DNA of 64,000 nucleotides from Ephydatia muelleri. Taxonomy: Eukaryota > Porifera > Demospongiae > Spongillida > Spongillidae. Every line of letters begins with the position of its first letter. Positions within the stretch are counted from its first letter, which is position 1. A program made the translations under genes and the position numbers. Below are positions 1-11,615 of the stretch, piece by piece. Location of the stretch: assembly GCA_013339895.1 (NCBI GenBank), contig JABACO010000025.1, positions 469,500-533,499 of the forward strand, given 5' to 3'. The notes under the pieces are model-generated. The model had not been told where the DNA came from. It did no database searches and was given only the letters and a program-made list of their open reading frames with translations.

Positions 1-220
1 GAATATTCGGTAATAGAAATAAAAACAATGATAAAGACCTAATTATGTCTGATGTATGTTCCAACGTTGTTGGTACTCTTCTGTGTGTTGCAAATGGACA
101 TATAATATATTAAATAGCGTCCTACACGACTGTAGACTATTACACACTCGTCACGCATGCTCTACATTAAACGCATGCATTATGCGCAGCGTGTTTACAT
201 AAGGCCACGCGGAAGACATA

Positions 221-3200
221 ATGGAGGGGTGCATAGAAACATCCATAGGACAGCCATCTGGAAGTTGTCCCGAAGGTAAGCTTGCCGTCTCCTCAATTAT
301 CACACATGGTTATGCTAATTAGCACGTACCTGAAGAGTGGACGAATTTTCTGTAATCCCGAAATCCCTCGGTGTTTTTTATGAATAAAATATGATTGTTG
401 ACATATATACGCGCAATGTTTTCAACAAATAGGAACTGAATATCACATGAAACAAGTGCAGCTACATTGCAGGGTGTGTGGACAACGTTTGACAAAGGTT
501 AAAACAAAAAGTATTGCATATCAGTGCAAGGCAATAGCAGAAAAGCTGCAGACAGCATTTGGTATTGACACCAGTGGTGATGACCTACACATACATCCAG
601 AAAGCATGTGTGAGTGTTGCAAACTGTCAATGGACAGGGTGATAAGTGCCATGAAGAATAAGGTACATCACAGGAGTGCTGTTGTTCTGTTCCAGTGGGA
701 GAAGCATTCTAATCAGCAATGCAAGGTAAAAGGTGTACGTGGGGAACATGTCACTAAAAAATGCATCTCTACAGATGTGTGAGCACTTTCATGCCAGTGC
801 AAAAGGTGGCAATCCTAAAGGGGCCAGACCAACTACTGGCAGAGGCCGCATCCCTGGTGTAACCCCTAATATGATCATTTCAAGGATCAATAGCATAGCC
901 CCCCGTCCAATCATCTCACCTGAGCATCCTTTTCCAAGACCACCACTATCAAAAGACAATCTGTCTGTTTCAGTATTAAACCAACTGGAGTGCCCTTTAT
1001 GCGTTGACATCCTGGCTCAACCGATACAGCTGCCATGCAGTACACTGGCATGTGCCCAATGTATAATACAGTGGGTGGTAACAACAGCCTCAGTGCACTG
1101 TCCTTGCTGTTTTTCGCAGCAGCCAATAGTTCTGCCACTCCTCCAGCCAGCTTCCCACTTAGTACTACTGTTGTTAAAGGATGTTGTGGTACACTGTGTG
1201 AGCTGTAGTAGAGACATGAGGGCTGGAGCTTACGAAGAGCATGAGTGTGTGCTGACACTCACAGCTAGTGAAGAAAGAGCAGCAGCTGGGTTACTGAAGA
1301 GGGCCATCTCCACTAGTTCAAAAGGGATCATCCAACTTGGTACAGGGGGAACAGTAAGTGTATTCAATGTCAACAACACACAATGTTTACCACTTATGCT
1401 CTGACCACTCTGTTTAGCCAGTGACATTCATGCGCATTACAAACCCTCACAATTCAACCACAGCCGTATGTTCAAGAACCCTCAAGTCAAGATGCTCTGA
1501 GTTGCAGGCCATTCGAAGGGTTGTTAGTGGTGGACAGCCATCTGTGCTCCTTCAGAATGAAGTGCTCTCACTAGGAGATGAACAACGGAGGGCCTTGCTA
1601 AAGGAGGCTGGCATCTCTGATGAGATAAAAATTGGACCAGCAGAGGTGCTAGCCATTAAAGTAGGCCTTGCAATACCCTGGAACAAGATACGAATACTTC
1701 GAAGGTATAAAGCATTGCAGTCATACCTTAACTGTCAAATGTGATGTAACTGTCTTCCCAGGTGGCTGAAAGCATCAAACATTTCCCTGGCATGTGAGGA
1801 AAGAATGCGCCATGCTTCTAGGAAGGCAGTTGGAGAAAACCTAAAAGGAGAACTTGCTCCATTTTCCTTCTCACTACCATCAGGTGGAGAAGAGTTTCGA
1901 GGAGCCCCTTTGGTGTTCATTCCTGACTTGATCCTCAAGGTTGTTGAGCTATTGGAGGAGAATGACCGGTAATGGATTATACCAAACATTAATTACCACC
2001 ACATGACCCTTATATTGTGCACAGCGCTGGCAGGCTGACCTGGCACAATGGTGTTATACCAGCTAGTGAGATATGGATAAAACTGGGAGGGGACAAAGGA
2101 GGCGGAACATTCAAGATGAACTTCCAGATCGTCAATGTGGCTGCTCCCAACTCTGTGAACAACACCTGTGTGTTTTGTTGTTTTGAGGCTGATGATAGCT
2201 ACACCAACTTGCACATAGCCCTTGAGCGATACAAGGAGCAAGTGGAACACCTACAGGGAATGACATGGAGGTGAGCATTATTGTACAGTAGGATGCTCAA
2301 GTGTGAGAATTGCATCCATACATGTAACCTAGGGTGTATACAGTCAAGGTTTTTTTGTGTGGCGATTACGAATTCCTATCCACGATGTATGGATTGTCTG
2401 GAGCTTGTGGTATGTGGATAGTACACCATCATTAGCTCACAGTGATGTCTCCTACACAACAGGATCATATCCATGCTTGTATTGCTTAATCCCCAACAAG
2501 AATATGGCAACGCCTCTCTCAGCACGTGGCCATGCTCCACCCAGATCCCTACATTCAATCCACACTCACCATCAAAAATATCTTGCATCAGGTGGAGTCA
2601 GGAAAACAGCCCAACAGTTTTATAATTGCATCTGTGAACCCATCTTTGACATCCCTACTGAACAGGTACTCAGTCATGATATGCATGCTAATGTATTTAC
2701 ATTGTACTAAAATAGATCTGCCCACCTGGCCTTCATATCACTATGGGGATTTTTACAAAGCTCTTTGAATTGTTTGAAGATTTTTGCCACAGTCTAGACT
2801 TGGAGCTAGCCTTCTACCACACTGAAGTGGACCAGTCTAGGTACTCTTTGTACAGCCAAGAGTTGCAAAGGCTTCACCAGTACAAAGTTGAGCTACAGGA
2901 AGCAAAACAATCTGAATCAGTTTTACAGCAGTTGGCCACTTACATGGCTGTGCTCATTGGAGAGTCCAATCCACTGACTGCAGATCTACTACACCAATCT
3001 GCCAATACATCTAAAATTGTAAAGCAACTGGTAAGAAAATGAGAAAATAAAGATGCATCAGAGTTAATATGCACCCTTAGGAAACCAAGATAGCTGCTAG
3101 CACTGCAGTTGTTACAAGGGAGTTTCCTTTAAATGAAGGCCCTTTTGTCAAAGAGCTAGACATGGCTTTACAGTCCATTGGTGTTCATCGGCAGCAATAC

Positions 3201-3843
3201 TTTGGTGGCACCTTTGTCGGTAACCATGTACACAAAACTCTTAAGGTAACAGAGGTAATAACACAAGATGTGTGCTACTAATTAACACTCTTCTAGCTCC
3301 CTAACATCAACACATTGTGCAGTGCTATTTGCAAATTGGCTGAAAGCAGCCTGCCTCAACAATCTGAAATGGTTGCAACCAGGACTATGATTTTTTTAAA
3401 TGCATTTTCAAAGTTTGCAAAATGCCATTCAATTTATGACCAAAACTTCATAGATGAGGCTCAAGTCCATGAACTAGGTAGGTAATACATCCGTTCTTCT
3501 GTATTTTCACTGTTGTCATTACAATGTGTTTTAAACAGAACAATCTGTGCAGGAGTTCATGGAGCTCTTTCGGACAAACTTTCCAAAGGGCACAATACCC
3601 ATTAAGATGCACATGGTTGAGGACCATGCTGTGCAGTGGGCAAGGTCTACTCATGTTGGATTCGGCCTACTTGGGGAGCAGGGTGCTGAATCTGTACATG
3701 CTAAGTTTAACAATTTAGCTAGAGCGTATAGTGCCATAAAGGGCAAGGTACATCAGTTAAAATGCATAGTAGCAGAACACTTAGTTAGCATTGCACCACA
3801 CAATGTGGCAGCTATACCACCACCAAAGAAAAGGAAGAAGTAA
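221..3843 (+). CDS. RAG1-like protein, full-length, 12 exons
   Basis: Exons join(221-275, 433-725, 775-1353, 1418-1704, 1762-1968, 2025-2270, 2333-2409, 2463-2665, 2716-3030, 3081-3245, 3297-3477, 3539-3843) use GT-AG introns and keep one frame for 970 codons. Seen: an N-terminal Cys/His region (C31, C34, H73-P74, C78, C81) like the RAG1 importin-binding region; a RING-like domain at about 189-228; a C2HC knuckle at about 257-274; then a core. D497, D567 and E920 align with RAG1 D600, D708 and E962. C586/C589 and H894/H899 align with the RAG1 zinc ligands C727/C730 and H937/H942. D567 lies 19 residues before C586, exactly as in RAG1, and H894/H899 keep the RAG1 spacing. The C-terminus ends in a basic PPPKKRKK stretch, a likely nuclear signal. 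Vertebrate RAG1 is about 1040 residues; here the D-to-D stretch is about 38 residues shorter and no GRPR nonamer-binding motif is seen. RAG1-family proteins are DDE transposases or recombinases. Activity here is unknown; a domesticated host gene or a transposon gene are both possible. Confidence 0.85.
927..1250 (+). other. RING-like plus C2HC zinc region of the RAG1-like protein
   Basis: Within exon 3 the order is C-x2-C, then C-x5-C-x2-C, then C-x2-C, followed by a C2HC knuckle. This matches the RAG1 zinc-binding dimerization domain in order and place. The usual RING histidine (C-x-H in RAG1) is Thr here (C-S-T), so one zinc ligand appears lost and ubiquitin-ligase function is doubtful. Confidence 0.7.
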
Positions 3844-4615
3844 ATGATGACAGTCAAACCATTATACATATATGTCCTTTGAATCATCAATGAACATGAA
3901 AAGTCGGAGACAAAATAATGCTTGCATATATAGTTACTCATACAACAAATCTCACCCGTAAAAATGGCGCTTTTCCAGAAGCTTGAAAACCACTTCAGAA
4001 AATTCGTCCGTCTTGGTCTTGGTAAGAAAGAGGTAGCACTTTCTATGTACCTTAGCGTGAATGTTAAGCTGGAGCCTAGTCAACTTCCAGAGGGTAGGTA
4101 TCATATATCATGCCCACGAGGTCCGTATAAGCAGATCGAAGGTCGATTGTTTTCGAACGCCAAAACTGTCAGTCGCTGCATGTAGATCACGTGGTTTATG
4201 ATGTTTTATAAAGGTTAGAGGTGATTCTCAACTACAATATGGATTTTAGGTGTTCATTGTACTTCTTGTACTTTATGTACAACACATTCCAAAGGGCAAC
4301 GGTTGTCTGGCTCGTTGCTATGTGACTACCGGAACATTTCAAAATTTTGGGGCGTAGGGCCTAATTTCCACAATTTCAATGAGAGCAAACAGCCGTGACA
4401 GATGATATCAAAAATCACATGCCCTGAGCGATGATTATCACCAGCCACGTGGCACAACAAGACAGCATTTCCTTTTATACCCCACCCCAAACTCTAACCC
4501 CTCTGCTCTATAGTTACGCATGCAATTGCATATGACATTTGCTACGTCGTTGCACTAGAATATTCAAACCATGCATCTGACACAAGGCAACGCTGACGCA
4601 ACGTTTCAGCTAATG
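3844..4615. other. intergenic, no supported gene
   Basis: Sequence 3' of the RAG1-like gene. A short open stretch from the ATG at 3964 contains a donor-like GTAAG near 4022, but I cannot link it to any other exon. No kelch-type (RAG2-like) coding and no inverted counterpart to the upstream flank were seen. Confidence 0.5.
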
Positions 4616-5077
4616 TCATATGCAAACCCTGCTCAATATCTGAGATACTGTGCAGGTTACTACATCTACATTTACATACCTTTGAATAACTTTGTCGGTA
4701 GTTCTTTTTTGATGGCCTCGTTGGTTTTGCAGGGTACGCTTAGCCTTCCCGTACTGCACTCTCTTCGCCAAGCGAGCACATTCAGGACCCTCCCAATAAC
4801 GTTTCCTTTCAGCTGACCGTTTCTTTTCTGGGTCTGCATGATACCGCTCGCGTTCTTCGGTCTGTTTCTTTGCTGGGTCTGCTTCATAGCTTTCGCGTTT
4901 AGCTGACCGTTTCTTTTCCGGGTCTGCATGATACCGCTCGCGTTTAGCTGACCGTTTCTTTTCTGGGTATGCCTTGTAGGATGCCCGTGCCGATTCTAAA
5001 ACATCGTCTCGAACTTGAAGGTATTTCGCACGTCGTTTCGCTCGTTTCTTTTCTTGACGTGAAGGCAGAAAACAACT
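4616..5077 (-). pseudogene. Helitron-like N-terminal basic repeat fragment
   Basis: Open for 153 codons on the minus strand between stops, with no initiating ATG. It encodes four or so copies of a basic repeat of the form R-Y-H-A-D-P-E-K-K-R-S-A, preceded by a K/R-rich stretch. Such repeats are common at the N-terminus of Helitron replicase/helicase proteins in sponges, cnidarians and vertebrates; that assignment is from recall of the family. No Rep or helicase domain follows in the window, so this is a fragment or a lone exon. Confidence 0.45.
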
Positions 5078-5659
5078 TCACTAACAAAATAGTAGCACAC
5101 CAAACGACGATTGAATCACCAAAGAAGTTATTTTGCTATTTATACACATCTTTAGATACCGTAATTATGAAGTAATCTAATTATACAAGACATTGTGTAT
5201 CAGAGTATAACATCGATTATTTATATAAAAGCGAGTCCTCCATCCGATTCTGAAGCTAGTGGTGAAATTTTGATCGCTTAAAAGTGTTCCTGTCCCGAGT
5301 TATGCGTTGCCAAGAAGAAGGAGGAGAAGACACAGCAATTCGGCCGTCCGCACGCGGGTGATTACAAACTACGTATTCAGTCATGCATCCGTGCATATCA
5401 CAAAGCGTGCACTCACGATTAACGTAGTCCCATTATTTCACCGCCCAATCCTGTACGGGAATATCATTAAACGGCCATTTAACCCTCTCCTCACGGTATG
5501 ATTGAATTTGAATTCGAATACCTCTTTTAAGTTTACAACACGCCGAGGCTACAGCTGCAGTAGAGGACAGGTCCCACGAATTTTTAATTAAGGTATGTGA
5601 GGTCAAAAAAAGCTGGTTTTCTAATGCCTGAAACCGAAAACAATGTGCACTCGTTGTCG
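5078..5659. other. intergenic, nothing recognised
   Basis: AT-rich sequence with only short open stretches. One near 5307 begins with an Arg run from a GA-rich tract and has no homology I recognise. Confidence 0.4.
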
Positions 5660-7470
5660 CTCAGGGGTCAGAACAAGGCTATAGCTAGTTGTATGTACTC
5701 ACATTGGTCTGAGGCCTCACCACAGTGGTCTTCTTAGGGTGATGTGATTCGGAAAGGTGTGGCTATCTTCGGTGAGTAATTTGTCTCTAGATCTAATAAT
5801 GGTATACACACGGAAATGTGTATATCACTCAGCACATTCATAGATGTCTAAATAATCTATGGTACATTTCATTGTATGTGACGCAAGGTTTGTCCAGTAA
5901 GCTTCACATTGGTATGAGACATCACCTCAATGGTCTTCTGAGGGTCACGTGATTCTGAAGGGTGTGGCTATCTCAGGTGAGTCGTTTTTCACTAATAATG
6001 GTATACATACTGACGTGAGTATCACTACATTTCATTGTATGTGACACAAGGTTTGTCCAGTAAGCTTCACATTGGTATGAGACATCGCCCCAATGGTCTT
6101 CTGAGGGTCACGTGATTCTGAAGGGTGTGGCTATCAGTTTGTTACTAATAATAGTATACATACTGACATGAATATCACTACATTTCATTGTATGTGACAC
6201 AAGGTTTGTCCAGTAAGCTTCACATTGGTATGAGACATTGCCCCAATGGTCTTCTGAGGGTCACGTGATTCTGAAGGGTGTGGCTATCAGTTTGTTACTA
6301 ATAATAGTATACATACTGACATGAATATCACTACATTTCATTGTATGTGACACAAGGTTTGTCCAGTAAGCTTCACATTGGTATGAGACATTGCCCCAAT
6401 GGTCTTCTGAGGGTCACGTGATTCTGAAGGGTGTGGCTATCAGTTTGTTACTAATAATAGTATACATACTGAGGTGAGTATCACTACATATCATTGTAAG
6501 GTTTGTCCAGTAAGCTTCACATTGGTATGAGACATTGCCCCAATGGTCTTCTGAGGGTCACGTGATTCTGAAGGGTGTGGCTATCAGGTGAGTCGTTTGT
6601 CACTAATAATAGTATACATACTGAGGTGAGTATCACTACATATCATTGTAAGGTTTGTCCAGTAAGCTTCACATTGGTATGAGACATCGCCCCAATGGTC
6701 TTCTGAGGGTCACGTGATTCTGAAGGGTGTGGCTATCAGTTTGTTACTAATAATAGTATGCATACTGACATGAATATCACTACATTTCATTGTATGTGAC
6801 ACAAGGTTTGTCCAGTAAGCTTCACATTGGTATGAGACATTGCCCCAATGGTCTTCTGAGGGTCACGTGATTCTGAAGGGTGTGGCTATCAGTTTGTTAC
6901 TAATAATAGTATACATACTGACATGAATATCACTACATTTCATTGTATGTGACACAAGGTTTGTCCAGTAAGCTTCACATTGGTATGAGACATTGCCCCA
7001 ATGGTCTTCTGAGGGTCACGTGATTCTGAAGGGTGTGGCTATCAGTTTGTTACTAATAATAGTATACATACTGAGGTGAGTATCACTACATATCATTGTA
7101 AGGTTTGTCCAGTAAGCTTCACATTGGTATGAGACATTGCCCCAATGGTCTTCTGAGGGTCACGTGATTCTGAAGGGTGTGGCTATCAGGTGAGTCGTTT
7201 GTCACTAATAATAGTATACATACTGAGGTGAGTATCACTACATATCATTGTAAGGTTTGTCCAGTAAGCTTCACATTGGTATGAGACATCGCCCCAATGG
7301 TCTTCTGAGGGTCACGTGATTCTGAAGGGTGTGGCTATCAGGTAAGTCGTTTGTCACTAATAATGGTATACATACTGACGTGAGTATCACTACATTTCAT
7401 TGTATGTGACGCAAGGTTTGTCCAGAAAGCTTCACATTGGTATGAGACATCACCCCACTGGTCTTCTAAT
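5660..7470. repeat. tandem satellite, about 150-bp unit, 11-12 copies
   Basis: The unit runs from TTTGTCCAGTAAGCTTCACA through GGGTCACGTGATTC and AAGGGTGTGGCTATC to an AT-rich tail. The first copy (about 5690-5770) is divergent and the last (7405-7470) is cut off. Each unit carries a HindIII site (AAGCTT) and nearly every unit carries the palindrome TCACGTGA. Tail variants define unit types; the block A-A-B-C at about 6047-6649 recurs at about 6650-7252, giving a higher-order period near 603 bp. Confidence 0.92.
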
Positions 7471-9230
7471 GACCTATGCAGCACTCACTGGAAATGCATC
7501 AAGAATCTTTTCACCTATCAGAGTCATGTTAATGAATAGTTTTTCATATTGTTGACTTGGTTCTGAGTACAGTGCTACACAAGTATATAACCACACACAA
7601 TTACACACAAAGTTCATCCACCTGCTGCACAAGGTGTAAGAACGACTCAGAATGGTACGAGCATTAGCTGAGGCGACCAAAGCGGTCAGTCAATGCCTTG
7701 GTTATTTTTTATGAAGAAATGCATTTTAATATATTTCTTGGACGATGGTTTATGCTTCAGCTTGCCCTGGAGACTATATTATATGTTCTGCTGCGTGATG
7801 TTACTTATTATATGCATCGTATAAAGAGGCGGGGCACGCAAACAATCTATCGCTAGAATGTACCTCGTTCTCTCGGTGTCTTCTTTGGTGCCATCCATAA
7901 ATTACGTCACTTCGAAGGGTCCCCAGCATGCAGGGTGGTAGCAGCCAGTGTGACGATGTATACATGAAGCATACATCAGTATAAGAGGGGTCCATATAGG
8001 TGACGTAGTTTATGAACGGCCGCTTGTCTTATCATTTATACAAAGAATCAGGATTCCAACTCCAACCTCCCATTATGGAAATGTCTTTCAGAATGCCTCA
8101 CGTTCTCAGCAGGCGAGGTCTGCAATCGCCATGTCATTAGTAAAACATCATGACGACGCATGCGTATGCATTTTATAGCAGCCACGTGAATCACGTGATG
8201 ATTATTTTCGTCTGGCGTCGGTAAGTATGGCTCCACAGAATGTTCTTTTTTGATAGGATGTATGACCGCTGTGGAACACTACATCTTCCACTGTAAGTCA
8301 GAGAGGTGCCATTTTATTCCAAAATCGTCAAACGAAAGCCAGGTGAGTTACCTTTAGCCTACGCTCGTTTTGAATTGAAAGCTTTGCTCGTCAGGAAATT
8401 GTGTATTGGGATAACGTTCTGCGAAGCAATTCAGGCAGGTTGTTGGTTAGAAAGAACGGCCGGCTACGCTACACAGCGAGGTAAGCTGTCAATTACGTGT
8501 TTTTGTGTGGCACTTTGTTTGCTTCCAAGGCGTAACGTCGGGAACAGAATAATGGTGTTCTCTACTGCATTATGGCAGAAATGTTGGATTCCTTGATCTA
8601 CCTGAAACATCCTGGCTGAACAAGAGCGCTAAAACGTACGTGATGTAACAGCACCTCGTTATTGTTACCCTTTTCCTTTCGCTCAAATGGCGGTGTATTC
8701 CACGTGCATTCGGGTTGACAGCAGTGAACTATTCTAAAGAAAGATCGACCTGTGTTGTGGAAGTCAGATGTTACAACGTCACCATCAACTGCTGGGAGGT
8801 AAGGCCATTTTTTGGTAAAAGTGTTGTTTCAGTTATGCTTTCTTTTCTACGAACAGGTTTGTTTACTTATCAACTTTCTATGTTTCATATTTGTAAACTT
8901 GAAACATTAAATTTTTTGACTATGTGATCAATAATCTGAGAAATAATGATAGTATTAACTAGTCTATTTAACTTTCCTTACGTCATACGATAGTTCTATA
9001 TTGCGCGTACACGGTAGGTTCCTCGGTCACGTACAAAATTGCACGTTCGCGCGCGACGTTGCTCTCGAATTACCCCGTGCGCATACAAATAATCCTCCGG
9101 GACCGAGAAATCATTCGTATGAAATCGGTCCACTCACGATTTCGAGAGCACATGGCGCGCAAAATTCGGAAGCACGCTCTTCCGGGTGATATTGCGTGCT
9201 GTCACGGGCCCGGAATCAAAGCCCTGAATT
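7471..9230. other. intergenic, no supported gene
   Basis: Only short open stretches on both strands and no domain I recognise. Several good donor-like GTAAG sites occur (for example 8222 and 8481) but no consistent exon chain. An unannotated lineage-specific gene cannot be excluded. Confidence 0.4.
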
Positions 9231-9490
9231 GCTGTGAGAAGACGACCCGCCCCTTGTTCCGAGACTGGGTACGAGAACGGGCAGTACACTCTTGTTGTCT
9301 ACAACCACGCGGTTCTGCGACATGAAACAAAAACGAAACTACTCATTTTGGACTTCTAGATCGATTGCTAAAACAAGCTACACGATCCGAACGTCGGGAG
9401 TGTTGTTACAGACGGGTCGCGTTTTTTAAATGATTTCATAGTCGGGGTCAAATCCTATATGGAAGTTTCTAACGAAACTTCCGATAATAG
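9231..9490 (+). repeat. dispersed repeat, inverted partner at 49.8-50.1 kb
   Basis: This segment, including the ACCACGCGGTT and CAAATCCTATATGGAAGTTT landmarks, reappears as a reverse complement at about 49826-50075 with moderate divergence. It ends in a near palindrome of GGAAGTTTC and GAAACTTCC. It is probably an old transposon whose type I cannot name. Confidence 0.7.
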
Positions 9491-10198
9491 GGCCCTCGTT
9501 TTTCGAGTGCCCTATTATCGATTTCTATTATATATTCCACTATAGCTACATCGGTATACATGTAGTTTTGTACAGGCACTGAGCAGTTGGTCTGTCAATC
9601 TGTTACTTTTATGGGAGTGTTGTTTGGGTTGGGCGCTGCTGTTCTCTGCCGCAGTTCAAGAAGGTTATCACGCAAATTAGGTTTACTTGCTGATCCTGCT
9701 CCGTACACCTCCCATCCTCAGATGATTGAATTACGGATGGATTTCGCGGATTGGAGTGGCGATGGCGATGCAAATAAATGTGAGCGTAAAAATAATCATC
9801 AGGGCTGGCAGAAAACTGCGAGGGGGGGGGGAGGGTGCTAATATGACTAATGGTGCGAGGAGGATTCCCCTGGCGGCGGGGGATGGTGGGAGTGTTGTAA
9901 GCCGATCGAATAGTCCCAGGAGCAGCGCTATGTTTTTCAGGTATAATCGTTGTAAACAGTGTTTAGTAGCTTTAAAAAAAAAAAACATGGCCAAAAAAAT
10001 GCGGCCACGCCCACCTATGTAAAATCAAGTTCAGCAAGAACCTTTAGAGAGCAGTAAACAATACTATGACCATTGCTCTTTAAACAGTAGCAACCACGTG
10101 CGCAAGAATTACTTCCTTTCCGAGAAACCTCATATACTGATATCTCTCGGAATTATACCAAAACCTGCACAAGTACGCAGATTTGAAAGGTAAACCAA
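9491..10198. other. intergenic, low information
   Basis: Non-coding sequence with short G and A runs (near 9828 and 9974). No gene or named repeat is recognised. Confidence 0.4.
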
Positions 10199-10200
10199 GG

Positions 10201-10213
10201 TTTTTTTTTTTTT

Positions 10214-10258
<45 letters not shown>
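10201..10258. repeat. T(23)G(35) homopolymer tract
   Basis: A run of 23 T followed directly by 35 G. The long G run could form a quadruplex or be an assembly-length artefact; true length is uncertain. Confidence 0.85.
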
Positions 10259-11000
10259 CGGAGGGGCAACTCGAACCGAGAGCGATAGAGCTACATGCAC
10301 TCTCTCAAAATCACCATTTTCTTCACAGCGAGCGATTTAGGAACCCGGCCCAAGCAAAACAGTATCGCATGATACGTATGGTGCGGAGAGTTAAGAAGTT
10401 AAGAGGTGTTGCTTGATCATTGTATAAAAGTGCCGATTGAATCAATTTAACTTAAACAAGGATTCAGACTAAAATAATTCTATTCTGTCGCACAGAATTT
10501 CATTTTTCTGATGAATGTAAATCGATGAAACAATTGTGCATTTGGAACAGGAACGTAGACGTGTTTCCATGCATCGTTTGCCACCTATTTGGAAATCGGC
10601 GATAATAGTTGCGCACATACATACCGTGCGCATCGATCGGACCTATGCGAACGAATGAATTTTGACAGAGAAACGTTTAAATATGTGTTTTAAAGCACTT
10701 GTGTACTGAGCAACACCTTTCTAAAAGCACCTCATTAAAGCAGTACGAAATGACCACACTGTAATATTTACTATGAACTTCCTTTCCAGCTGCGAATTAT
10801 TCTGAATCAAAGATATAATTTAGACCCCAGTCGGACTGTTTGAACATTATACCTTTTGATTCCGCAGCCGGTCTCTAACTTCTAAAACTTCTAAAGCAGA
10901 GAATAACGAAACTGTTGGTGAGTTGTGAATACATGTATAATTCTGCTTTAAAAATGCATCGCGTTTAAATCGCTATAACTTCCGAACGTTTCACGCTATT
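10259..11000. other. intergenic, nothing recognised
   Basis: AT-rich non-coding sequence. The last part (10955-11000, CGCTATAACTTCCGAACG) already resembles the outer arm of the foldback family also seen at 21.1-21.9 kb. Confidence 0.4.
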
Positions 11001-11333
11001 GGCTTCCTATTTTTAACGATTCATACTGCACCATTTCTTTGTGTGCAAATATATTTTGGTGTCTTGCACAAGGGCAGTGCTGACGTTACGAGATCTGATG
11101 CCAGTGGGGTTCAAAACGTCCACAACTTCATACTACACCATTTCTCTGTGTGCAATTATGCTTTGGTTGCATGCACACAGAGAAATAGTGTAGCATGAAG
11201 TTGTGGACATTTTGAACCCCACGGGGCATCAGATCTCATAACGTCAGCACTGTCCTTGTGCAAGACACCAAAGTATAATTGCACACAAAGAAATGGTGCA
11301 GTATGATTTGTTGAAAATAGCTTATAGGAAGCC
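11001..11333. mobile_element. foldback (palindromic) element
   Basis: Two arms of about 150 bp form an imperfect inverted repeat centred near 11165. The left arm begins GGCTTCCTAT and the right arm ends ATAGGAAGCC. Shared arm motifs are CATACTGCACCATTTCTTTG and its complement. The same motif order (CGCTATAACTTCC, ACACCATTTCTCT, GGGGTTCAAAAC) occurs in the larger palindrome at 21101-21932, so both belong to one family. Confidence 0.8.
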
Positions 11334-11439
11334 AGGGGGTCTAAATGCCACAACAAGGTCTATTTCTTGCTACCCCCATTGCTGAACGATGCGATACTGA
11401 GTAATGGTGACAGTTTCCGGCCCCGCGGATATATTAAAA

Positions 11440-11471
11440 CGTTATAAAAATGCATCATGTTTGAATCGCTA

Positions 11472-11516
<45 letters not shown>
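11440..11516. repeat. repeat end plus C(43) homopolymer
   Basis: The foldback-family motif TTTGAATCGCTATG runs directly into 43 C. The same junction (GAATCGCTATG followed by C) recurs at 12416-12440 with a shorter C run, so the C tract appears to travel with this repeat. Confidence 0.75.
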
Positions 11517-11518
<2 letters not shown>

Positions 11519-11615
11519 ATATTACATTTTGCTCATTATTTCTTAATAGTTGATTGATTTGACAAAATTATGATGACATTATACCTTAACTACGCTAAGA
11601 ATATAATACTGACTG

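Noticed and set aside
2357-2462. Continuous open frame upstream of RAG1-like exon 8 as a single exon
   Set aside because: The alternative with acceptor at 2332, exon 2333-2409 and a 53-bp intron restores the conserved D708 region and its exact spacing to the zinc cysteines.
2716-2760. L-H-I-T-M-G as the RAG1 second catalytic Asp replaced by Thr
   Set aside because: This aligns with the later L-H-C-D-I-G stretch of RAG1, not with D708; the D708 equivalent is D567, which is kept.
5660-7470. Regularly spaced repeats resembling a CRISPR array
   Set aside because: Units are contiguous tandem repeats with similar, not unique, intervening sequence, and the DNA is eukaryotic.
8048-8236. Minus-strand stretch with S-E-R-H-F resembling part of a THAP domain
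   Set aside because: No C2CH cysteines or downstream motif; chance similarity.
10183-10416. Open stretch with poly-Phe and poly-Gly
   Set aside because: Created by the T/G homopolymers; no splice or domain support.
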